Below are positions 8,076 to 15,845 of a DNA stretch of 64,000 nt, piece by piece. A program made the translations under genes and the position numbers. Origin of the DNA: Curtobacterium sp. UNCCL20 (lineage in GTDB: Bacteria; Actinomycetota; Actinomycetes; Actinomycetales; Microbacteriaceae). Position 1 is the first letter of the stretch, and every line of letters starts with the position of its first letter. The stretch is from the NCBI RefSeq assembly GCF_900101675.1, contig NZ_FNKG01000004.1, positions 124,001 through 188,000 of the forward strand, read 5' to 3'. A model generated the notes under the pieces. That model searched no databases and was not told the DNA's origin. It saw only the letters and a program-made list of their open reading frames with translations.

Positions 8076-9449
8076 GTGACGGAACAGACTTACGACGTCG
8101 TGGTCCTCGGTGGCGGCAGTGGTGGCTACGCTGCTGCGCTCCGGGCCGCCGAGCTCGGGATGAGCGTCGCGCTCATCGAGGGAGACAAGCTCGGGGGGAC
8201 GTGCCTGCACCGCGGCTGCATCCCGACCAAGGCGCTGCTGCACGCGGCCGAGATCGCCGACGGCACCCGTGACGCCGAGAAGTACGGCGTCATCGCCGAG
8301 TTCGCCGGCGTGGAGGTCCCGAAGGTCATCGAGTACCAGCAGGGCGTCATCAACTCCAAGTACAAGGGCCTGCAGGGCCTCATCAAGGCCCGCGGCATCA
8401 CCGTCGTCGAAGGCTGGGGTCGTCTCACCTCGCAGAACACCGTGCAGGTCGGCGAGCAGACCGTGACGGGCAAGAACATCGTCCTGGCGACGGGTTCCTA
8501 CTCGAAGTCGCTCCCCGGGCTCGAGATCGGTGGTCGGGTGATCACCTCCGAGACCGCGCTCCGCATGGACTACGTCCCGAACAAGGTCGTCATCCTCGGC
8601 GGCGGCGTGATCGGCGTCGAGTTCGCCAGCGTCTGGAAGTCCTTCGGCGCCGAGGTCACCATCGTCGAGGCGCTCCCGCACCTGGTCCCCGCCGAGGACG
8701 AGTCGATGTCGAAGCAGCTCGAGCGTGCGTTCCGCAAGCGCGGCATCCAGTTCTCGCTCGGTGTCCGCTTCCAGGGCGTCGAGCAGCACGAGAACGGCGT
8801 CGTCGTCACCCTCGAGGACGGCAAGACCTTCGACGGCGACATCCTGCTCGTCGCGGTCGGCCGTGGCCCCGTCACGCAGAACGTCGGCTACGACGAGGTC
8901 GGCGTCGCGATGGACCGCGGGTACGTCACCACGAACGAGCGCCTCGCGACGAACGTCCCGAACGTGTACGCCGTCGGCGACATCGTCCCCGGCCTGCAGC
9001 TCGCGCACCGCGGCTTCCAGCAGGGCATCTTCGTCGCCGAGGAGATCGCCGGTCTCAACCCGGTGGTCATCGAGGACAAGAACATCCCGAAGATCACGTA
9101 CTCCGACCCCGAAGTCGCTTCGGTCGGTCTCTCGCAGGCCAAGGCCGAGGCCGAGTACGGCGCCGACAAGGTGGACTCGTACGAGTACAACCTCGCCGGC
9201 AACGGCAAGAGCCACATCATCGGCACCGCGGGTTCGGTCAAGGTCGTCCGCGTCGTCGACGGTCCGGTCGTGGGCGTCAGCATGATCGGCGCCCGGGTCG
9301 GCGAGCTCATCGGCGAGGCACAGCTCGCCGTGAACTGGGAGGCCTACCCAGAGGACATCGCTCCGCTCATCCACGCACACCCGACGCAGAACGAAGCGCT
9401 CGGCGAGGCGTTCCTGCACCTCGCGGGCAAGCCGCTGCACGCCCTGTGA
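8076..9449 (+). CDS. lpdA: Dihydrolipoyl dehydrogenase (E3)
   Basis: A 457-residue FAD-dependent disulfide oxidoreductase that reoxidises the dihydrolipoyl group of 2-oxoacid dehydrogenase complexes, giving NADH. The N-terminal FAD fold is LGGGSGGYAAALRAAELG. The redox-active disulfide is Cys43/Cys48 in GGTCLHRGCIPTK. The NAD fold is ILGGGVIGVEFASVW, and the dimer-interface His-Glu pair is in HAHPTQNEALGEA. The GTG at 8076 is preferred over a longer reading from 8025 because AGGGAG (8061-8066) is 9 nt upstream and the protein then begins at TEQTYDVVVLGGGSGG as in homologues. It is followed after 49 nt by the E2 gene and forms an operon with it. Confidence 0.96.
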   Translation: MTEQTYDVVVLGGGSGGYAAALRAAELGMSVALIEGDKLGGTCLHRGCIPTKALLHAAEIADGTRDAEKYGVIAEFAGVEVPKVIEYQQGVINSKYKGLQGLIKARGITVVEGWGRLTSQNTVQVGEQTVTGKNIVLATGSYSKSLPGLEIGGRVITSETALRMDYVPNKVVILGGGVIGVEFASVWKSFGAEVTIVEALPHLVPAEDESMSKQLERAFRKRGIQFSLGVRFQGVEQHENGVVVTLEDGKTFDGDILLVAVGRGPVTQNVGYDEVGVAMDRGYVTTNERLATNVPNVYAVGDIVPGLQLAHRGFQQGIFVAEEIAGLNPVVIEDKNIPKITYSDPEVASVGLSQAKAEAEYGADKVDSYEYNLAGNGKSHIIGTAGSVKVVRVVDGPVVGVSMIGARVGELIGEAQLAVNWEAYPEDIAPLIHAHPTQNEALGEAFLHLAGKPLHAL

Positions 9450-9498
9450 ACACCATGACCACCACCACGAACCACCCCTGCGAAGAGGAGTCCACCCG

Positions 9499-11016
9499 AT
9501 GAGCGAATCCGTCAACCTCCCGGCGCTCGGCGAGAGCGTCACCGAGGGCACGGTGACCCGATGGCTGAAGAACGTCGGTGACCGGGTCGAGGTCGACGAG
9601 CCGCTGCTCGAGGTCTCGACCGACAAGGTCGACACCGAGATCCCGTCGCCGATCGCCGGCGTCGTGGAGGAGATCCTCGTGCAGGAGGACGAGACCGTCG
9701 AGGTCGGGACCGCGCTGGTGAAGATCGGCGACGGTTCGGGTTCGGGTTCGTCCGACGGCGGCTCCGACGAGTCCTCGAACGAGGCCGCGGCCGACGCCGA
9801 GGAGCCCGAGGCCGCGCCGAGCACCGAGCAGGAGTCCGAGACCCCCGCTCCGGAGCCGACCGAGCCCGAGCCGGCCCCCGCCGGTCAGACGCAGCCCGCC
9901 GCGCCCCAGGCCCCGGCGGCACCGCCCGCCCCGGCCCCGGTCCCCCAGGCTGCTCCGGTCCCGCCGCCCGCCGCTGCTCCCCCGGCCGCCGTCCCGGCTC
10001 CGGCCGCGGCGCCCGCACCGGCCGCTGCTCCGGCGCCGGCCGCCTCCGGTGGTTCGACCCCGAGCGCCTCCGTGCCCAACCCGACGCAGGACGCCTCGGC
10101 CTCCGGCTACGTCACACCGCTCGTGCGCAAGCTCGCGAACGAGCAGGGCGTCGACCTGTCGACCGTCACCGGCTCCGGTGTCGGCGGACGCATCCGCAAG
10201 GAGGACGTCCTCGCGGCTGCTGAGGCCGCCGCCAAGGCCCCGGCCGCCGGTGGTACGTCCGCTGCAGCTCCGTCCGGTCCCTTCGTCGCCGAGGTCTCGC
10301 CGCTGCGTGGCACCCGCGAGAAGATGACCCGCCTCCGCAAGGTCGTCGCCGAGCGCGCCGTGCAGTCGATGACCTCGACCGCGCAGCTCACCAGCGTCGT
10401 CGAGGTCGACGTGACGAAGGTCGCGCAGTTCCGCGATGCGCACAAGGCGGAGTTCCTCGAGAAGACCGGCTCGAAGCTCTCCTTCATGCCCTTCTTCGCG
10501 CTGGCGGCGTCCGAGGCGCTGAAGGCACACCCGAAAATCAACTCGACGGTGGAGGGCGAGGAGATCGTCTACCCGGAGACCGAGAACGTCTCCATCGCGG
10601 TGGACACCGAGCGCGGCCTGCTCACCCCGGTGATCAAGGACGCTGCGTCGCTCAACCTGACGCAGTTCTCGCAGTCGATCGCCGACCTCGCCGAGCGCAC
10701 CCGCAACAACCAGCTGAAGCCGGACGAGCTCGCAGGTGGCACGTTCACGCTCACCAACACCGGTTCGCGTGGCGCGCTGTTCGACACCCCCGTGGTGTTC
10801 CTGCCGCAGTCGGCGATCCTCGGGACGGGCATCGTCACGAAGCGTCCCGCGGTCGTGAAGGTCGACGGCCAGGAGGCGATCGCGATCCGTTCGTTCGTCT
10901 ACCTCGCGCTGTCGTACGACCACCGGATCATCGACGGTGCCGACGCGTCGCGGTACCTCGTCGCGGTGAAGAACCGCCTCGAGGAGGGCAACTTCGGCCC
11001 GAACCTCGGGTACTGA
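9499..11016 (+). CDS. sucB: Dihydrolipoamide acyltransferase (E2) of a 2-oxoacid dehydrogenase
   Basis: A 505-residue E2 core enzyme that carries the acyl group on a lipoyl arm and transfers it to CoA. One N-terminal lipoyl domain has the modified Lys43 in STDKVDTEIPSP. A long Ala/Pro-rich linker (about 85-190) follows, then a peripheral subunit-binding domain (TPLVRKLANEQGVDLSTVTG, GGRIRKEDVL), then the catalytic domain with SYDHRIIDGADASRYL near the C-terminus. Actinobacteria often label this single-lipoyl E2 sucB, but it can serve both pyruvate and 2-oxoglutarate dehydrogenases; no E1 gene lies in this window to decide. AGAGGAG provides the ribosome-binding site. A near-perfect hairpin terminates the operon. 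Confidence 0.93.
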   Translation: MSESVNLPALGESVTEGTVTRWLKNVGDRVEVDEPLLEVSTDKVDTEIPSPIAGVVEEILVQEDETVEVGTALVKIGDGSGSGSSDGGSDESSNEAAADAEEPEAAPSTEQESETPAPEPTEPEPAPAGQTQPAAPQAPAAPPAPAPVPQAAPVPPPAAAPPAAVPAPAAAPAPAAAPAPAASGGSTPSASVPNPTQDASASGYVTPLVRKLANEQGVDLSTVTGSGVGGRIRKEDVLAAAEAAAKAPAAGGTSAAAPSGPFVAEVSPLRGTREKMTRLRKVVAERAVQSMTSTAQLTSVVEVDVTKVAQFRDAHKAEFLEKTGSKLSFMPFFALAASEALKAHPKINSTVEGEEIVYPETENVSIAVDTERGLLTPVIKDAASLNLTQFSQSIADLAERTRNNQLKPDELAGGTFTLTNTGSRGALFDTPVVFLPQSAILGTGIVTKRPAVVKVDGQEAIAIRSFVYLALSYDHRIIDGADASRYLVAVKNRLEEGNFGPNLGY

Positions 11017-11033
11017 TCGCAGCACCTGCCTGA

Positions 11034-11072
11034 CGGAACGGCCCTGGTCCCCTGTGGACCGGGGCCGTTCCG
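11034..11072 (+). terminator. Intrinsic terminator after sucB
   Basis: A 17-base stem (one wobble pair) with a 5-nt loop CCTGT: CGGAACGGCCCTGGTCC pairs with GGACCGGGGCCGTTCCG. It lies 18 nt after the sucB stop and ends the lpdA-sucB unit. Confidence 0.85.
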
Positions 11073-11077
11073 CGTTG

Positions 11078-11169
11078 GTGCTGCTCCGGCCGGGCGTGCT
11101 GCTCCGGCCGTGCGTGCTGCTCCGGCCGTGCGTGCTGCTCCGGCCCGTTCGTGCTGCTCCGGCCCGTTC
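11078..11169. repeat. 18/19-bp tandem repeat, 5 copies
   Basis: Five copies of a unit reading GTGCTGCTCCGGCC plus 4-5 variable bases start at 11078, 11096, 11114, 11132 and 11151. The array fills the gap between the sucB terminator and the convergent gene ending at 11176. No coding potential is apparent. Confidence 0.9.
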
Positions 11170-11175
11170 GGCTTC

Positions 11176-12036
11176 CTACGACAGGGCGAAGACGGCTGCG
11201 GCGGTGAGTCCTGCCGCCACGACTCCCCCGACGAGCGCTCGGCGGAGCGGCAGGCGGCGGCCGGACCCGAGCGGCACGCCGTGCTCGACGACGTCACGGA
11301 GGATGCTCGTGACCGTCCGGTCCGGGGTCGGCGTGACCGCGGGGAGGCCCAGGAGCAGGTCGTGCGGCTGCGGCTCCCACCGGATCGGGCGCGGCGCGGC
11401 GGCAGCTCGGACGACGGCGAGTGCGGTTCGGACGATGTCGACGTCACCGTCGAGAGCGTCTGCCAGCGCCACGTCGACGGATGGGCGGACCGGATCCCGT
11501 TCGTCCGTCCGCTCCCACACCATGCGCGCCGCGAGGAGCAGGATCCGGGAGCCGTCCTGGTCGGAGCGACGGTGTCCGTCCGGGTGCCCGCCTAGTGCGT
11601 TGCCCGAACGCGGTACGGCGGCCGGCGTGCTCGGCGTGCTCGGCGTGCTCGGCGTGCTCGGCGCCAGGATGACGGCTCCGGGAGGTCGGTCGCAGAGCAG
11701 GACGGCACCGGCGTCGTCCACGAGCACGTCGTCGAGCCCGGCCGTGCCGATCGCCACGGCGCCCGAGCGCCCCGCCGCAGCGAGTTCGAGCAGTGGCACG
11801 GTCAGGGTCACCGCGACACCGGTCGTCGGCGTGCCGAGTGTGTCGAGCGCCGCGCTCAGGGAAGTGCCCGCCGGGCGGATGACGTCCACGGCGAGACGTC
11901 CGTCCGACAGCCGTCCGACAGCGCCGATCGGCGCGAGGTGGCGGCCGGGCGCGGTCGCGCGGTCGGCCGCCCATGCGAGGAGCGACCGCTCGTCGTCGGA
12001 CGCGCACCAGCGGATCCGATCCGTGACCATCTGCAT
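11176..12036 (-). CDS. Hypothetical protein with C-terminal membrane anchor
   Basis: A protein of about 286 residues that I do not recognise. The middle region has Thr/Pro/Ser tandem residues (APSTPSTPSTPSTPA) from a 9-bp slippage array. The C-terminus is RRLPLRRALVGGVVAAGLTAAAVFALS, a basic stretch then one hydrophobic segment, so the bulk would face the cytosol. The first part (LAPIGAVGRLSDGRLAVDVIRPAGTSLSAAL) and DDVLVDDAGAVLLCDRPPGA faintly resemble a degenerate protein-kinase-like N-lobe, but no catalytic motif is visible. The start is uncertain: ATG at 12036 or 12030 is plausible, and an in-frame reading extends to 12177 but would run into the divergent DUF4191 promoter. Confidence 0.65.
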   Translation of the reverse strand: MQMVTDRIRWCASDDERSLLAWAADRATAPGRHLAPIGAVGRLSDGRLAVDVIRPAGTSLSAALDTLGTPTTGVAVTLTVPLLELAAAGRSGAVAIGTAGLDDVLVDDAGAVLLCDRPPGAVILAPSTPSTPSTPSTPAAVPRSGNALGGHPDGHRRSDQDGSRILLLAARMVWERTDERDPVRPSVDVALADALDGDVDIVRTALAVVRAAAAPRPIRWEPQPHDLLLGLPAVTPTPDRTVTSILRDVVEHGVPLGSGRRLPLRRALVGGVVAAGLTAAAVFALS

Positions 12037-12151
12037 GCGGAACAGGATCGCGTGCGGTGCGTCGCGCCTCCCGACTGGTGCACGGAACTGTGGAGAACCG
12101 TGTTCGCCCACAGCCTGGAACTCTGCGGTCCTGAGCTGGCGGCGAAAGCCG

Positions 12152-12157
12152 TATCCT
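12152..12157 (+). promoter_or_regulatory. -10 element for a leaderless DUF4191 transcript
   Basis: TATCCT ends 6 nt before the ATG at 12164, so transcription would begin at or next to the start codon. No Shine-Dalgarno sequence is present upstream, which agrees with leaderless initiation. Confidence 0.6.
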
Positions 12158-12163
12158 GGGTGC

Positions 12164-12892
12164 ATGGCACGCAGCACTCCTCAAGGTACGACGGCGAAGG
12201 AGCCGGGTCGTCTCAAGCAGATGTACCAGGTCTTCACGATGACCCGTCGGGCGGACCCGAGTTCCGTCTGGTGGTTCGCGCTCGCGTTCGTGGTCCCCGT
12301 GGTCCTCGGCGTCCTCCTCGCACTGCTGCTGCCAGGACAGAACTGGCTCGCGGTGATCCTCTGGATCGTCGCCGGTGTGCTGCTCGGTGTGCTGCTGTTC
12401 CTCATCGTCCTCGGGCGCCTCGCCGAGCGCGCCGCGTACTCGCAGATCGAGGGGCAGCCCGGTGCCGTCGGTGCCGTGCTGTCGAACTCGCTCCGTCGCC
12501 AGTGGCGCTCGAGCGAGATGCCGGTCGCCGTGCACGGTCGCTCGCAGGCAGCCGTCTACCGTGCGGTCGGTACGCCGGGGGTCGTCCTCATCACCGAGGG
12601 CCAGCGCGGCAACCTCACCCGTCAGGTCGACGAGGAACGTCGCAAGGTGCAGCGCATCGTGCCGAACGTTCCCGTGCACGTCGTCCACGTGGGCACCGGC
12701 AAGGAAAGCGACGGGAAGGACGCGGTGACGCTGCACAAGCTCCCCCGCGCCATGAACAAGTTCAAGAAGGCCCTCAACCGCAACGAGGTGCTGGCGGTCG
12801 CGAACCGTCTCGACTCGCTGACGCAGAGCCCGGCAGCCTCGATCCCGAAGGGCATGGACCCGATGCGGGCGCGTGCCGGTCGGCCGCGCTGA
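12164..12892 (+). CDS. DUF4191 integral membrane protein
   Basis: A 242-residue protein of the actinobacterial DUF4191 family. After a basic N-terminus (KEPGRLKQMYQVFTMTRRADP) come two membrane helices (about 35-57 and 62-85), then a soluble domain with QIEGQPGAVGAVL and a basic C-terminal part (MNKFKKALNRNEVLAVANRL). The C-terminus ends in IPKGMDPMRARAGRPR, which is characteristic of the family. It lies near lipoyl and glutamine synthetase genes in many actinobacteria, but the function is unknown. A longer in-frame reading from 11054 crosses the tandem repeat and is rejected in favour of the ATG at 12164. Confidence 0.88.
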   Translation: MARSTPQGTTAKEPGRLKQMYQVFTMTRRADPSSVWWFALAFVVPVVLGVLLALLLPGQNWLAVILWIVAGVLLGVLLFLIVLGRLAERAAYSQIEGQPGAVGAVLSNSLRRQWRSSEMPVAVHGRSQAAVYRAVGTPGVVLITEGQRGNLTRQVDEERRKVQRIVPNVPVHVVHVGTGKESDGKDAVTLHKLPRAMNKFKKALNRNEVLAVANRLDSLTQSPAASIPKGMDPMRARAGRPR

Positions 12893-12907
12893 GCCTCCCT
12901 CATCGCC

Positions 12908-12941
12908 GAACGCCCTCGACCGTGCCAGGTCGGGGGCGTTC
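12908..12941 (+). terminator. Intrinsic terminator after DUF4191
   Basis: GAACGCCCTCGACC and GGTCGGGGGCGTTC form a 14-bp stem (one wobble) around a 6-nt loop, 15 nt after the stop codon, followed by TGCGTTG. Confidence 0.8.
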
Positions 12942-12997
12942 TGCGTTGCGGCGGCACGGCTTCGGTGCCGGATCCGTGATGGGGCGGCGGCTCGCAC

Positions 12998-13073
12998 GGT
13001 GCGGGCGTCGTCACCCGGTGCGGGTTCGGTCGCCCGGTGCGGGCGTCGTCACTCGGTGCGGGTTCGGTCGCCC
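12998..13073. repeat. 38-bp tandem repeat, 2 copies
   Basis: Two copies start at 12998 and 13036; each contains GGTGCGGGCGTCGTCAC and GGTGCGGGTTCGGTCGCCC. They lie in the 511-bp convergent gap between DUF4191 and the RDD gene. I see no gene in this gap; it holds only a terminator and repeats. Confidence 0.85.
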
Positions 13074-13193
13074 GGTGTGGGGTTCTGGCGTCGCACGGGG
13101 CCGGCAACCCCGCACGGGGTGGCGACGGCGGCACGGTGCCGGTCGGCTGGTCGGGCGGGTGCGGGCCTGCGGACGCGATTCGTCGGTCCATCC

Positions 13194-13320
13194 GTTGCGC
13201 ACGCGCGGCAGCGACACCGTCGACGTCGTACAACATCGGATTCGTCGCAACCGCGCGCCTGCACTCGTTGCACACGCGCGGCAACGACACCGTCGACGTC
13301 GTACGACATCGGATTCGTCG
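13194..13320. repeat. Palindrome-bearing direct repeat, 2 copies (GTCGTACGAC family)
   Basis: Two 54-bp copies (13194-13247 and 13267-13320, period 73) differ at three bases. Each runs from GTTGCRCACGCGCGGCARCG through CACCGTCGACGTCGTACRAC to CATCGGATTCGTCG. The core GTCGTACGAC is a perfect 10-bp palindrome at 13298-13307. Related copies recur at 48.6-49.0 kb, again in a convergent gap. Confidence 0.85.
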
Positions 13321-13403
13321 TTCGGGGTCAGCCCAGCCCAACGCCCGGCCCGACCCGAGCGGGACAGAGCCCAGCCCGAGCGCCCGCCGCGCCTCGCCCG
13401 GCG

Positions 13404-13859
13404 TCAGCGCCGGACGAGCACCGTCCCGGCGATCCGGTCGTGCGCCCCGCGGCTGTCGCGGTCGATGATGAGCGCCGGCACCACCAGGCAGAGCAGCAGC
13501 GTCCGGACGACGGGCCGCCAGATGCCGACGTACCCGCCGCGCATCGGAACGACCCGGAGACCGACGCAGATGTGCCCGAACGACCCCGACAGCAGGCAGA
13601 TGAACAGGATCTGCAGCGCGGCGAAGATGGCGATCTGGATCCACGAGTGGGCGATGTCGCCGGACCCGTTCACCGGCGACCACACGCCGGTGACGTAGGC
13701 GACGAGGTCGGCCAACGCTCCGTCGATGAGGAGCGCGACGACCCGGCGACCGATCCGTCCGACACTCCGTGGGCCCTCTTCGGGCAGACCGAGGTCCTTA
13801 CCGGGCCAGCCGTCCGGGTGGGCGGACGACGCGGAGGACGGAGTGGTGCTGCGGGCCAT
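13404..13859 (-). CDS. RDD family membrane protein
   Basis: A 151-residue RDD-domain protein. After a polar N-terminal tail (about 1-33) the domain begins RIGRRVVALLIDGALADLVAYV and has three hydrophobic segments; SGSFGHICVGLRVVPMRGGYVG sits between the second and third, and the C-terminal RDSRGAHDRIAGTVLVRR carries a conserved basic motif. RDD proteins are small membrane proteins of mostly unknown role, some linked to transport. In actinobacteria an RDD gene commonly neighbours glnA, as here. TACGCT (13867-13872) lies 7 nt before the ATG; GAGGG could also act as a weak ribosome-binding site. Confidence 0.88.
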   Translation of the reverse strand: MARSTTPSSASSAHPDGWPGKDLGLPEEGPRSVGRIGRRVVALLIDGALADLVAYVTGVWSPVNGSGDIAHSWIQIAIFAALQILFICLLSGSFGHICVGLRVVPMRGGYVGIWRPVVRTLLLCLVVPALIIDRDSRGAHDRIAGTVLVRR

Positions 13860-13926
13860 GCCCTCAAGCGTAGGCGACCCGACCGATCGGGACCGACCCC
13901 ACCGACGCGGCCCGACCCACCGCGAC

Positions 13927-13964
13927 GTAACACGCACGAAACAAAGCAGTCACGTCCGGGAAAC
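13927..13964 (+). promoter_or_regulatory. GlnR-type nitrogen-control box upstream of glnA
   Basis: The sequence reads GTAAC-N6-GAAAC-N6-GTCAC-N6-GAAAC, matching both a- and b-sites of the GlnR consensus (gTnAC-N6-GaAAC repeated) known from Streptomyces and Mycobacterium. It ends 10 nt before a TAGCCT -10-like hexamer (13975-13980) and so overlaps the expected -35 region. This places glnA under a nitrogen-responsive OmpR-type regulator, probably as an activation site. Confidence 0.8.
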
Positions 13965-14037
13965 TCGGTGTCAATAGCCTCGTCGGAGGGTGCACCCGTG
14001 CACCTCCACATCCCCAACCCCCAGGAGATCGACACAC

Positions 14038-15462
14038 ATGTTCAGCGATTCCTCCGAGGTCCTGGCCTTCATCAAGGACACGGACGTCAAGTTCCTCGAC
14101 ATCCGATTCACCGACCTGCCCGGTGTGCAGCAGCACTTCAACATCCCGGCATCCACGGTCGACGAGGACTTCTTCTCGGTCGGTCAGCTCTTCGACGGCT
14201 CCTCGATCCGCGGCTTCGCGTCGATCCACGAGTCCGACATGCAGCTCATCCCTGACGTGACCACCGCGTACATCGACCAGTTCCGCGCCGAGCGCACGCT
14301 GATCATGATCTTCGACATCTACAACCCGCGGAACGGCGAGATCTACGGCCGTGACCCGCGCCAGGTCGCCAAGAAGGCGGAAAAGTACCTCGCGTCGACG
14401 GGCATCGCGGACACCGCGTTCTTCGCCCCCGAGGCCGAGTTCTACATCTTCGACGACGTCCGCTACTCGGTCACACAGAACCAGTCGTTCTACTCGGTCG
14501 ACTCCGAGGAGGGCGCCTGGAACACCGGCCGCGAGGAAGAGGGGGGCAACCTCGCCAACAAGACCCCGTACAAGGGCGGCTACTTCCCGGTGTCCCCGGT
14601 CGACAAGACCGCTGACCTCCGCGACGACATCACCCTCAAGCTGATCGAGGCGGGCTTCGAGCTCGAGCGCTCGCACCACGAGGTGGGCACCGGCGGCCAG
14701 CAGGAGATCAACTACAAGTTCGACACGATGGTCCACGCCGCGGACGACATCCTGAAGTTCAAGTACATCGTCAAGAACACGGCTGACCAGTGGGGCAAGG
14801 TCGCCACGTTCATGCCGAAGCCGCTCTTCGGCGACAACGGCTCGGGCATGCACACGCACCAGTCGCTCTGGTCGGACGGCAAGCCGCTCTTCTACGACGA
14901 GAACGGCTACGGCGGTCTCTCGGACCTCGCGCGCTGGTACATCGGCGGCATCCTCAAGCACGCCTCGGCGCTGCTCGCCTTCACCAACCCGTCGATCAAC
15001 TCGTACCACCGTCTGGTGAAGGGCTTCGAGGCTCCGGTCAACCTGGTCTACTCGGCCGGCAACCGCTCGGCTGCGATCCGCATCCCGATCACGGGCACGA
15101 ACCCGAAGGCCAAGCGCATCGAGTTCCGCGCGCCGGACGCCTCGGGCAACCCGTACCTCGCCTTCGCCGCGCAGCTGATGGCGGGCCTCGACGGCATCCA
15201 GAACCGCATCGAGCCGCACGAGCCGGTCGACAAGGACCTCTACGAGCTCCCCCCGGAGGAGGCCAAGGGCATCCCCCAGGTCCCCGGCTCGCTCGACGAG
15301 GCCCTCGACGCGCTCGAGGCGGACCACGAGTTCCTCACGAAGGGCAACGTCTTCACCGAGGACCTCATCCAGACCTGGATCGACTACAAGCGCGAGAACG
15401 AGATCCTCCCGCTGGCCCAGCGCCCGCACCCGTTCGAGTACGAGCTGTACTTCGGCGTCTGA
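14038..15462 (+). CDS. glnA: Glutamine synthetase, type I (adenylylation-controlled)
   Basis: A 474-residue class I glutamine synthetase that makes glutamine from glutamate, ammonia and ATP as a dodecamer. Landmarks are FDGSSIRGF near the N-terminus, [10 protein letters not shown], the ATP-binding [17 protein letters not shown], and NRSAAIRIP. Tyr402 in [11 protein letters not shown] is the adenylylation site that GlnE modifies; glnE lies 5.5 kb away in this window. The ATG at 14038 is preceded by AGGAG (14023-14027); an upstream reading from 13990 is rejected because homologues begin MFSDSSEV. Expression is probably controlled through the GlnR box at 13927-13964. A 16-bp perfect hairpin terminates the gene. 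Confidence 0.98.
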   Translation: MFSDSSEVLAFIKDTDVKFLDIRFTDLPGVQQHFNIPASTVDEDFFSVGQLFDGSSIRGFASIHESDMQLIPDVTTAYIDQFRAERTLIMIFDIYNPRNGEIYGRDPRQVAKKAEKYLASTGIADTAFFAPEAEFYIFDDVRYSVTQNQSFYSVDSEEGAWNTGREEEGGNLANKTPYKGGYFPVSPVDKTADLRDDITLKLIEAGFELERSHHEVGTGGQQEINYKFDTMVHAADDILKFKYIVKNTADQWGKVATFMPKPLFGDNGSGMHTHQSLWSDGKPLFYDENGYGGLSDLARWYIGGILKHASALLAFTNPSINSYHRLVKGFEAPVNLVYSAGNRSAAIRIPITGTNPKAKRIEFRAPDASGNPYLAFAAQLMAGLDGIQNRIEPHEPVDKDLYELPPEEAKGIPQVPGSLDEALDALEADHEFLTKGNVFTEDLIQTWIDYKRENEILPLAQRPHPFEYELYFGV

Positions 15463-15480
15463 GTCGCACTCGGCACCATG

Positions 15481-15516
15481 AAGGGCCCCGCACCGGTTCA
15501 CCGGTGCGGGGCCCTT
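15481..15516. terminator. Terminator after glnA, 16-bp perfect stem
   Basis: AAGGGCCCCGCACCGG and its complement flank the 4-nt loop TTCA, 18 nt after the glnA stop. The plus strand ends in CCCTTCC; the A/T-rich ends suit bidirectional use. Confidence 0.92.
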
Positions 15517-15545
15517 CCGCGTGGCCAGGGCGACTTGCCGCTGCC

Positions 15546-15613
15546 CGAGACTCGGGCTGGGCGACAGTACTCGCGCGGTTCAGCACGAGAACGGTCGCTG
15601 ACGCCGAGTCTCG
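15546..15613. repeat. REP-like inverted repeat (GAGACTCGGGCTGGGCGACAG family)
   Basis: An imperfect 68-bp inverted repeat whose outer ends are CGAGACTCGG and CCGAGTCTCG. A second, better conserved copy with a 19-bp perfect inner stem lies at 25644-25712. Both are intergenic and neither encodes a protein. It occupies part of the 383-bp convergent gap between glnA and the UGD gene. Confidence 0.8.
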
Positions 15614-15692
15614 ACGCAGCCGGGGCGAGTCTCGCGGGGACGGCTGGCCGGCCCCGGCGGGGCGGGCTGCGGCAGCTGCGGTGGACGTGACT

Positions 15693-15741
15693 GCCTGGAG
15701 GCGCGGTGCCGGCCCGCCGGGTGGACACCGCGCCTCCAGGC
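15693..15741. terminator. CTGGAGGCGCGG hairpin
   Basis: GCCTGGAGGCGCGGTG (15693-15708) is perfectly complementary to CACCGCGCCTCCAGGC (15726-15741) around a 17-nt spacer. It lies before the UGD gene ending at 15846 on the opposite strand and belongs to a hairpin family repeated at 25796, 28327 and 35108. Confidence 0.75.
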
Positions 15742-15845
15742 GGTCGCGACGCACGTTCCTTCCCATCGCACCCGCGGTACCAAGCAAGCACACGAAAGCG
15801 GGGCCCGCGCCGCCCCCGGCACGGACCCCGCTTCGCGAACGGCGA

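Noticed and set aside
11054..12163. Open frame upstream of DUF4191 on the plus strand.
   Set aside because: It reads through an 18-bp tandem repeat and antisense to the membrane-anchored unknown; DUF4191 homology and a -10 box support 12164.
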